64,000 bases of DNA from Marinoscillum sp. 108 (GTDB lineage: Bacteria; Bacteroidota; Bacteroidia; Cytophagales; Cyclobacteriaceae), in contig NZ_LR734808.1 of the NCBI RefSeq assembly GCF_902506655.1, positions 3,470,501 through 3,534,500 on the forward strand, written 5' to 3'. The position numbers were made by a program, and so were the translations under genes. This document shows positions 26,804-33,922 of the stretch, one piece after another. How positions within the stretch are numbered: position 1 is the first letter of the stretch; each line of letters opens with the position of its first letter. The notes under the pieces are model-generated. The model saw only the letters and a program-made list of their open reading frames with translations. It ran no database searches and had not been told where the DNA came from.

Positions 26804-26901
26804 ATTTAGCTCTTTTGGTTTTTACAGGATAGGTATTGCGGTGGCAAAAACCAAATGTGCTAAAATGTGCGGTGGGTCTACGTCACGGCATGAAACCTAA
26901 C
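26804..26901 (-). repeat. 5' shell of cassette X8 with hairpin
   Basis: Homologous to 23024-23121 at constant offset of 3780. The stem TTTAGC...TTTGGTTTTT pairs with AAAAACCAAA...GCTAAA. It ends at the edge AAACCTAAC. Confidence 0.85.
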
Positions 26902-27027
26902 GTTTATGTATGAAACGTGGCTGGGCTTTCGAAGCGCGTCACTGTCCCACGACACCAAACGTAATTTGAAAAACTAAACTATAACTTTAAACTGAACCCC
27001 AGCCATGTTTTATACATTTTGTTGTGC
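26895..27027 (-). repeat. attC-like site I (133 nt)
   Basis: Starts ACCTAAC and ends GTTGTGC. The stem TGTATGAAACGTGGCTGGG pairs with CCCAGCCATGTTTTATACA. Confidence 0.92.
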
Positions 27028-27032
27028 GCTGA

Positions 27033-27695
27033 TTATTTTACGTACATCTTTAACAAGGTCTTGATTGCAGGATTCTTGTCAAAATTCTTCATCTCCTCCA
27101 ACTTAGTCTTTAACTCTGTCAATAGTTTACTACTTTGAAAAACCAATTGTAAAGTTTCGTATCGGAGAAATGAATTACTGTCTGCAAGTGATTCGATAAT
27201 AAATTGTTTCACTTTAGCATTTTCCGCTGGGTCAGTTTTTGTCCGGTATAAAATATGCTCAAGTGCTATTGCTCCGCCAATTCTATGTCCTGTGTCCTTT
27301 GAGTCCAATAAATCTTGAATGTCACCAGTCTCAAGTCCAATTGAGTAATCACTAATTCTACTTTCAAGAATTCTTCTTTGGTCGTAATTTGAATGAATAT
27401 AGTCTTGTCCCAACAATTTGATTCCTTCCACTTGAACAGTCACAGTCGCTGAAATTACTTTATCAGTCTGTTCCCCTGTCGCTTTCCCAGTTTTGACATC
27501 TTCTCTAAGTTGTCCAACTTGTTTGAATTGAGCTTTAATTAGTCCACCCAATTCAATTTGCTCACTTTCATTTGTTATTCGGTTAATCAATTTTGTAATC
27601 TGATTTCGGAATAACAAAAACAGTCCAAGTACAAGGATTGGCCATACTAAACTGTCAACGTACTTATGCAATATGTCCCAATCAATTTCACACAT
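27033..27695 (-). CDS. Cassette X9: membrane-anchored helical-repeat protein, unknown
   Basis: 220 aa. One N-terminal membrane segment (LVWPILVLGLFLLF) and then charged helices; the C-terminal half (IGGAIALEHILYRTKTD, VKQFIIESLADSNSFLRYETLQLV) looks like HEAT-type repeats. It lies 5 bases after the small gene at 27701 in the same cassette. Function unknown. Confidence 0.62.
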   Translation of the reverse strand: MCEIDWDILHKYVDSLVWPILVLGLFLLFRNQITKLINRITNESEQIELGGLIKAQFKQVGQLREDVKTGKATGEQTDKVISATVTVQVEGIKLLGQDYIHSNYDQRRILESRISDYSIGLETGDIQDLLDSKDTGHRIGGAIALEHILYRTKTDPAENAKVKQFIIESLADSNSFLRYETLQLVFQSSKLLTELKTKLEEMKNFDKNPAIKTLLKMYVK

Positions 27696-27700
27696 AACTA

Positions 27701-27979
27701 CTATTGAATCTTCTTCCCAAATAATTGATCTACTTTCTCAATTTGTTCTTTAATGTGTGGTCCGACATAACCCTTACCAAACAAATACCCCAACGCGATC
27801 TCACGTATTTCAATCAGTTTAATCTTATTGTCAAAGGCAAGTTTACGAAGTTCTTTTGCACTTTGTTCATCACTTGGATGACCTGCAAAAATTCCGTCAG
27901 CAGTTCCAAAGCAACTACCAATCCTTGTTCTCAATGTGGTCAACGTGTCATGACGTTCAATTTTTTCTTTGTCTGTCAT
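27701..27979 (-). CDS. Cassette X9: small hypothetical protein
   Basis: 92 aa, soluble and helical, with no recognised domain. First gene of a two-gene cassette; the tight spacing suggests co-transcription with the HEAT-like membrane gene and perhaps a functional pair. Confidence 0.55.
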   Translation of the reverse strand: MTDKEKIERHDTLTTLRTRIGSCFGTADGIFAGHPSDEQSAKELRKLAFDNKIKLIEIREIALGYLFGKGYVGPHIKEQIEKVDQLFGKKIQ

Positions 27980-28041
27980 ATTTCTTATTGTTAAGGTTAG
28001 AGTCCCTGGAAGTAAACCGCATTTTTTTTAAAATAATTTGC

Positions 28042-28158
28042 GCACAACGCCCAACTAAAATGAGTATGCGCCCCAGGTGCTAGAAGCACTACAGTTTCTA
28101 TTTCGCATTATCTTTTCATATAGCTCAGTTCGCATATTCATTTTAGTGTTTGTTATGT
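28042..28158 (-). repeat. attC-like site J (117 nt)
   Basis: Starts GCACAAC and ends GTTATGT. The stem AACTAAAATGAGTATGCGC pairs with CGCATATTCATTTTAGTGTT. The arms are practically identical to site F; only the middle differs. Confidence 0.9.
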
Positions 28159-28165
28159 GTATGTT

Positions 28166-30247
28166 TCAATGGTTGATTAGGTCTTTAAGAATAATTACAA
28201 AAGCGGCTAACCCTGAAATAATTGTACCTATTTTTATCAAATATGAATATTTATCTAATGCGAAAATAATGTCTTTCTCAATTCTACTTACAACAGAACT
28301 ACTGCTCTGTAATTCAGGCTGTTCCTGAATGAATTTAGCCTTTCGCCATTCTCCATATATATATATAGTAGCACCTATCAAAAATATAGCATTCGTACCT
28401 ATTTGTAGAAACTCGTTTGAAGATGCCAACTTAGTAATAATTATACCAGCAACTCCGCCAACAAGTATATATATCCAGTTTGGTGTAACCCGCCTCATAA
28501 CTAAGAAACTTAGCAATCCAATCAATAGGGCACTAAATACCAGTAAATAAGAGGTATAATACCATCCTCCATATTCTATCGTCTGTTGCGAAGAATAAAA
28601 TAATAGGAGAGTTGTCCCAAAGAAGGGAAGTATTATAGGGTATAAGAAAAAGCCTGTTTTTCCAAACTTTAGATTTTTTGTAATTCTATTTAGATCACGT
28701 AGAAACCAAGAGATAAAAATTACAGATACCAAATCAATACTGATTAACATTGTTGTAAGGAGTTCTTGTGAGAAACCTGTTTCTGGTGAAAGGTATTTGG
28801 CAAGAATTGACTCAATCCATGATATTGGATTTGTGGCAGTCCATTCAAGAATATTTGGGGAAAGTATATACAGGGCCGCAGCAACCAAGCCAAATTTCAC
28901 ACCAACTCTTACGTTTAAGACATATATCAGAATGCACACGAATAATGGAACAATAGCCAACAGACAGGAGATCAGAACTAATTTGTTGGTTATCCATGAA
29001 ATCTGATTGCTATCGCTAAAATCCAATTGAACTGTTTCAATTAATTTATCGTCTTTAAGAAGAATCTCGTATTCCTTTGAGCTAAGTTTTTTAATATCTC
29101 CAACATCTTGATCTTCTAAATATGTCTTATCTAGAATTTCATTTTCTGTTAGCTTTATTTTAATAAGGTTGACAGGTTCAAAAATTCGATAAGTCAGTCT
29201 TTTCCAAGCGCCCAAATCACTCAATGTGGTATAAAAACTAACTTTAATGTCGAGTATTTCTCTTTTCAAAATTTGATCATCAAAATTTATTGAGATTATC
29301 TTGTTAAACCTATGGGTTTCAGTGGTGTAGTTAAACTGCCTTACAGGTGATATTTTTACATCAATGTTACCAACATTTGTGCTTGGGATAGATAATGGAA
29401 TTTCAAGGCGATTGGCACTGTCTTTACAAAGGATTTGGAAATCTTGAATGATTTGTATTTTGTCGATCTGGTTTTTTTCAAATATTAGTGAAGAAGAAGT
29501 TAGTGTGAAGTATTCGTTTTCATGATAATACTTACTCAGTCTTTGAAAATCTTTTGGATGAGAATTTGGTTGAAAAAGACAATAGAAATAATCTGCGACT
29601 ATTTTGTTCTTTAGTTTCCTCTGAATTTCAGAAATATTTCTTGCATAAATAGAGTTAAAATAGCTTCCAGTACCAGAATCAATCGATTCATAATTTACAT
29701 CCAATGCTTTTTCTAGCTGCTTGTTGAGTCGGAATGCTGAAGCCAAGTTATAGCCAAAGATTCCATATTTTGTATCCTCGATGCTATCAATTATTGATTT
29801 GACTCCTTGTGCATCATGATTGTCTTGCTTGATTTCTAAAAGCCTTGCCGTTATCTTATTTGGATCTGTTACAAAATTTAGATTCTCTAAATAGTCTGTC
29901 GATTCTTCAAAAAGACCTTGGGCATGAAGAATATTGGCTAGAGTTGAATGTAGGTTAGCGTCCGCAGGTCTTTTACTTATTTCAGATTCTATCAATCTAA
30001 GAACTTCAAGATGATATCCATTTCTTATTGCCTCATTTACAATTGGAATAATTTCATCTTCATCAATTTTTCCTTTTATTTTTTGCTCTAACGATGACAG
30101 ATAAGAGGATCTAGCTCGTTGAAATTCAGTTCTTTTTACATCAAGATCATTTTGTCCTTTGTCACTACAACTAGAATGGATTACGATTATAATGAATAAA
30201 CCCACTAATGAACATAAGTAATCGTAATACTTTGATCTTGTTGTCAT
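28166..30247 (-). CDS. Cassette X10: large lipoprotein-like protein with TPR-like region and eight membrane segments
   Basis: 693 aa from MTTRSKYYDYL; an in-frame ATG 8 codons earlier lies in the cassette edge itself. A hydrophobic N-terminal segment ends in HSSCSD, a plausible lipobox. Residues about 40-230 look like helical TPR-type repeats (LIESEISKRPADANLHSTLANILHAQ). A beta-rich middle follows, and from about residue 420 there are roughly eight membrane segments. No family is recognised. Confidence 0.65.
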   Translation of the reverse strand: MTTRSKYYDYLCSLVGLFIIIVIHSSCSDKGQNDLDVKRTEFQRARSSYLSSLEQKIKGKIDEDEIIPIVNEAIRNGYHLEVLRLIESEISKRPADANLHSTLANILHAQGLFEESTDYLENLNFVTDPNKITARLLEIKQDNHDAQGVKSIIDSIEDTKYGIFGYNLASAFRLNKQLEKALDVNYESIDSGTGSYFNSIYARNISEIQRKLKNKIVADYFYCLFQPNSHPKDFQRLSKYYHENEYFTLTSSSLIFEKNQIDKIQIIQDFQILCKDSANRLEIPLSIPSTNVGNIDVKISPVRQFNYTTETHRFNKIISINFDDQILKREILDIKVSFYTTLSDLGAWKRLTYRIFEPVNLIKIKLTENEILDKTYLEDQDVGDIKKLSSKEYEILLKDDKLIETVQLDFSDSNQISWITNKLVLISCLLAIVPLFVCILIYVLNVRVGVKFGLVAAALYILSPNILEWTATNPISWIESILAKYLSPETGFSQELLTTMLISIDLVSVIFISWFLRDLNRITKNLKFGKTGFFLYPIILPFFGTTLLLFYSSQQTIEYGGWYYTSYLLVFSALLIGLLSFLVMRRVTPNWIYILVGGVAGIIITKLASSNEFLQIGTNAIFLIGATIYIYGEWRKAKFIQEQPELQSSSSVVSRIEKDIIFALDKYSYLIKIGTIISGLAAFVIILKDLINH

Positions 30248-30267
30248 ATTTCGAATGCACTTATTAC

Positions 30268-30500
30268 ACATAACGTCCGTGTATGGCGCTGTGTGCGCCC
30301 CACTGGCTAATGCACTAAAATAGTGAATCTGCCGGTGCTCACAAAGTATCTGAGAGGCAGTGCGTTCAGAAGATTAAAACTCCTGCGAACTGAGTCTGGT
30401 AGAAAGCAGAGCAGTTTCCTCAGCGGCAGATTCACGGTCAAGTTCCACCGACACTGGCTAAATGCTCAGTTTGCACATGCGTCCATACACAATGTTACAT
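30268..30500 (-). repeat. attC-like site K (long class, 233 nt)
   Basis: Starts ACATAAC and ends GTTACAT. The outer stem GTGTATGGCGCTGTGTGC pairs with GCACATGCGTCCATACAC. An inner part with GTGAATCTGCCGG and GCGGCAGATTCACGG forms a second stem. Confidence 0.9.
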
Positions 30501-30509
30501 GGCGTTTTT

Positions 30510-30989
30510 TCAGTAGTCGTCCTCAAAAGTTGGAAGTTCGAAGCGGCTAACTCCGTCCATGTTCACATATAAATAAATTGGATAAGTCCAGTCCGTTTCA
30601 GGTTTAGTAATGGTTAGGAAGAATTGCAGTTCGTTAGTTTGTTCGTCATAACCTTCCAGTCCTAAAAGCTTCATCGTGAACATCTCTGGATCAAAACCAA
30701 TCGAGTCTTGAAAATACATCTTATTGAAAACTTGATTGGAATTCGGAGTTATGACTCTAAGTTGAAAATCTCGATACTTGACCCTGAAGATTGTTCCTTC
30801 TTCTTCAAATTGTTGAATTATATAATTATTGTGAATTGTTTCAAATCTCCAGCTGATTTTGGTTTCATGGATTGTTGTGTCGAATAGGTGGGTAAATGGG
30901 TGTTCTGGGGTGAAAAATTCTTCAATCTCTTGTGCATTCAGAGTTAAATTGAGAGAAGTCAGAAACAAGAGAATTAATAGTTTGTTCAT
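30510..30989 (-). CDS. Cassette X11: secreted protein, unknown (first cassette)
   Basis: 159 aa from the ATG at 30989, which begins a signal peptide (MNKLLILLFLTSLNLTLNAQ); earlier starts (TTG and ATG) would add a charged leader. Beta-rich mature part. It is the cassette nearest the recombinase and 85 bases downstream of the putative array promoter, so it should be the best expressed. Confidence 0.7.
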   Translation of the reverse strand: MNKLLILLFLTSLNLTLNAQEIEEFFTPEHPFTHLFDTTIHETKISWRFETIHNNYIIQQFEEEGTIFRVKYRDFQLRVITPNSNQVFNKMYFQDSIGFDPEMFTMKLLGLEGYDEQTNELQFFLTITKPETDWTYPIYLYVNMDGVSRFELPTFEDDY

Positions 30990-31022
30990 ATGAGTTCGCA
31001 TCTGCGATTCGGCAGTCATGCC

Positions 31023-31068
31023 ATGTAACAACCGGATAACAACACCTATGGTTGTTATGCGCCTTGTA
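31023..31068 (-). promoter_or_regulatory. attI: attI-like recombination region between recombinase and first cassette
   Basis: The first cassette edge ATGTAAC lies at 31023-31029. Beside it are two direct copies of TAACAAC (31026 and 31037) and one inverted copy. The second direct copy and the inverted one form ATAACAAC-7-GTTGTTAT (31036-31058), a typical tyrosine-recombinase core of two inverted arms around a 7-base spacer. It has no long attC stem, as expected for attI. Confidence 0.65.
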
Positions 31069-32215
31069 TTATTCCAAATCTAATGGATTTTGAATCTTCG
31101 ACAAACCATTAACGGCTATATGGGTGTATACTTCCGTGGTACGCGTGGAGCTATGACCCAGCAAGGCCTGTATATACCTCAGATCAGTGCCCGCTTCCAA
31201 TAGATGGGTGGCAAATGAATGCCTGAGGGTATGTGGCGTTACTCGCTGGCCAATTTTGGCCCTTTTGGCCGCTCTCTGTACGATTTTCACCACACTCGTG
31301 CCACTATACGGACCTCCGTCCGGGCCTTCAAAAAGATAATCCTTAGGCTTCCAGGCACGGTAGTATTTCCTGAGATCCTCCAGCAGTCGCTTACTCAGCA
31401 GGGAGACCCGGTCCTTCTTTCCTTTTCCCTGACTCACCCTTATGGTCATGCGCTCACCTGTCTATGTCACTGATTTTGAGATGGAGCAACTCTGCTCTCC
31501 GCAGGCCACTGGAGTAAAGCAAAGCGATGATGCATCGGTGCTTGATGTTAGGACACAGATCAATCATCCTGAGTACACTTTTCTTACTGATCACCTTCGG
31601 CAACGACTCTTTTTTGAATGGCCGCTCCACACGGTAAAAGCGGTTTGGCATCTCCAGCACCACTTCATAGTAAAACTTGATGGCATTGATCGATTGATTG
31701 ATATAAGAGTCCGATTTGCCCTCCAGTACAAGGGATTGCAGGTAGTTGATTATTTCCTGCTCACCCAGCTCTAGTAGATTTTCCACGGTTTGGTAGTGGT
31801 TGATAAACCGCTCAAACATGCTGATATATACGCGGGCAGTGTTTAAACTGTATTTTCTAATCTCCAGTTTCTGATAAAATGCCTCCGGACAGTACCGAAA
31901 ACCAGCCCTGCCGGGCCTCTGCCGAAACCCGTCTACACTCAGTAGGCTGTTCCCGGCAAACACCGGCCGGTTGGTGAAAAAATGCTGGACATTGATCCAT
32001 GCTACCCCTTTGAATTTTTCAAAGATGTCTCGAAGATTTTTTGGCGTGTTTTCAATCAGAATAAGCCCGTATTCATCACTCCAGCGCGGGTTATCCAGCG
32101 TTTTGATCAGCGCCTGGAGCACCTTGTCGGGGTAAAACTTGATCCCGATCATTCGCCGCGAATCAATCAAAATATGCTTAAGCGTGATTTGTCTTTCTCT
32201 TAATGTGGGCTTCAT
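31069..32215 (-). pseudogene. Tyrosine recombinase (integrase) of the array, broken by one extra base
   Basis: Two frames make one protein of about 381 aa: 32215-31454 (N-terminal and start of the catalytic domain, ending [10 protein letters not shown]) and 31449-31069 (rest of the catalytic domain). Removing one C of the CC at 31457-31458 restores DIDSERMTIRV. All catalytic residues exist across the two frames: Arg in GLRRAEL, Lys in GKGKKDR, HTLRHSF, LGHSS and EVYTH. It has an extra N-terminal domain (VLQALIKTLDNPRWSDEYG) before the SAM-like core-binding domain. The insert that marks IntI integrases before the HxxR motif is absent. Confidence 0.85.
31075..31105 (-). promoter_or_regulatory. 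Putative array promoter (Pc-like) inside the recombinase 3' end
   Basis: On the minus strand TTTG (31105-31102), exactly 19 bases, TAGATTTG (31082-31075). This is a full match to the Bacteroidota consensus. The transcription start would fall near 31069, at the recombinase stop codon, and the transcript would run through the attI-like site into cassette X11. Confidence 0.75.
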
Positions 32216-32313
32216 GGGCCTAAACCACGCTAAAAGAGAGAACTTAAGGTGGTTTATAAGCGAATAATTACGTAAATAAACGTATATTAATACGGTAAAA
32301 AGGAGAGTTAAAA
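32216..32313. promoter_or_regulatory. Divergent promoter region with two inverted repeats
   Basis: TAAACCAC (32221-32228) and GTGGTTTA (32249-32256) form a perfect 8-bp inverted repeat with a 20-base spacer next to the recombinase start. TACGT-AAATAA-ACGTA (32269-32284) lies before the zinc-knuckle gene. These may be binding sites for either product. Confidence 0.45.
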
Positions 32314-32727
32314 ATGGATCATCAAAAATGTCAGACCTGCGATAAGCCTTTGGTCGGCCGGATCGATAAGCGTTTCTGTGACAGTCAGTGTCGGGCCAAT
32401 TTTCACAACCGACACAAACGTAAGACCGAGCGGGTCATTGCAGCCGTGAACAGGCAGATCAGAAAAAACAGAAGCATCCTTTTCAAACTATGCCCCGACG
32501 GGAAAGCCACTGTGCGAAAAGAGCGGCTGGTTGATCTCGGTTTTTCCTTTCAGTATTTTTCATCCGTCTACCAGGAGGGTTCACTCACCTATTATTTCTC
32601 TTACGAATATGGGTTCGCCCCCATTCTCCAGCAATCCCGAACAGAAAAAGTACCGGTTCAAAAGGTGCTGATTATTCAATATCAGGAACACATGAAGGGG
32701 AAATTCGACCCTTGGAAGACAGCTTAA
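32314..32727 (+). CDS. Small zinc-knuckle protein divergent from the recombinase
   Basis: 137 aa. The N-terminus has four cysteines in a zinc-ribbon arrangement (CQTCDKPLVGR, FCDSQCR) followed by a basic helix (HNRHKRKTERVIAAVNRQIR), then a beta-rich tail. It reads divergently from the recombinase with a shared 98-bp control region. It could bind DNA and regulate or help recombination, but that is inference. RBS-like AAGGAGAG precedes the start. Confidence 0.68.
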   Translation: MDHQKCQTCDKPLVGRIDKRFCDSQCRANFHNRHKRKTERVIAAVNRQIRKNRSILFKLCPDGKATVRKERLVDLGFSFQYFSSVYQEGSLTYYFSYEYGFAPILQQSRTEKVPVQKVLIIQYQEHMKGKFDPWKTA

Positions 32728-32854
32728 ATATCAGCAGTAATTAGAATCACCTGAAAAGGATCAAATGCCCTAAAGCTTATCTGCTCTTGGTTAAAGTCAG
32801 ACATCTTTTAAGACAGATACTCAGGATTATTCATTACACCATGGGCAATGAAAT

Positions 32855-33472
32855 TTATTTAAGCGGCCGCATGAAAACCAACAGTTGTATCAAAAGTCCG
32901 ATAGCGATTAACACACCAATTTCAATTCTTGAGATAAGATTACTTGTATCAATGGCTCTATTGGCATTGCTGATCACCTTGTCGCTTTCCTCAAGTTGAA
33001 TTTTGAAGAGTGCATCCAAATCGTCGTAAACAGCAGTAAAGTACCGTTCACTTCCCGAAGTAGTCAGCTCAGTATTCAAAGGATCGTTTCTTTGTAGCTT
33101 CAACTCATATTCCCTCAAAGATCGAATATTCCGCTTCAGCGACTCAAAAACCAAGGCTTCATTCTCAGTGAGTTGGGTAGATGCAAAACGATCGTTCAAT
33201 ATCTGAATGGAGTCATTGAGCGCAGTGTTTAAGTCGCTCCATTGTTCAATGTCCGAACGCTGAATAAGCTCCCTTTTTGCCTGAATCTGACGAGAGATCT
33301 TATATAGATAGTCTTTAGCGAGTAATCGATCTTCGTATATCGTGGTAAGATTACTTTGAACAATCCTGAAGTGGTTGCTATCCATCATATTAGTAGCCAA
33401 TACGAGCAAGAACACCACCAATAGTGCTGCTCCCGTTCTGATTCTTTGTCCTAAACTAAACTTCCACTCCAT
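32855..33472 (-). CDS. Membrane protein with four-helix-bundle MCP-type sensor domain
   Basis: 205 aa from MEWKFSLGQRIR. A membrane segment (AALLVVFLLVLATNMM), a periplasmic helical bundle of about 150 residues (4HB_MCP-like) and a second membrane segment (IEIGVLIAIGLLIQLLVFM) then the end. Output domains (HAMP, kinase, MCP signalling) are absent. It may serve as a stand-alone sensor or be a decayed remnant. Confidence 0.72.
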   Translation of the reverse strand: MEWKFSLGQRIRTGAALLVVFLLVLATNMMDSNHFRIVQSNLTTIYEDRLLAKDYLYKISRQIQAKRELIQRSDIEQWSDLNTALNDSIQILNDRFASTQLTENEALVFESLKRNIRSLREYELKLQRNDPLNTELTTSGSERYFTAVYDDLDALFKIQLEESDKVISNANRAIDTSNLISRIEIGVLIAIGLLIQLLVFMRPLK

Positions 33473-33922
33473 TTTCACTATTTTAATTGTCCTTACAGCA
33501 TCAAGTGACGTAGTTTGAAACTCATATGATATCACCAGCGGTAGGAATGTGCTACAACATTCATCGAAAGCCAGCCTCCTTTAATCAACCTTCTTATCCC
33601 CGAAGTTTCATCAATTCCCATTGCCATCTGGAAATCACCAGGTACCATGTTTTCATAGCCCTGCTTTTTTGATGTTATACATTTAAATATAACCGATAAA
33701 ATTGCTCTTTGAAAATCGGATGATCGACGCGAAATAGCCAATCAATCCGTTGTGCTGTTTGTCCATTCCCATACGAGAACCTTGCGGTCCAGGATTTAAA
33801 AAATAGGTGTGCTTAAAACAATGGAGCATCAGCAATGAGAAAGAAGGTGATTATCCGAATAAACATCAAGTGGCCACTCAAACTTTTTGATGTCTTGCGA
33901 CCATTTGGTTTACACACGATAC
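33473..33922. other. Region without a supported gene
   Basis: 450 bases. A 69-codon minus-strand frame (33532-33741) shows no domain and no coding character that convinces me. No strong hairpin with a T-run is seen after glmS. Confidence 0.4.

Noticed and set aside
11443-31029. Series of insertion sequences with terminal inverted repeats
   Set aside because: Each unit has its own end sequence (only X7 and X8 share one), there is no transposase in any unit and no target-site duplication.
11343-31068. CRISPR array
   Set aside because: Sites differ in sequence and length, lie between full genes, and form long inverted repeats. There are no short direct repeats with unique spacers and no cas genes.
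33532-33741. 69-aa minus-strand frame after the MCP-like gene
   Set aside because: No domain, no signal, no convincing start; left as non-coding.
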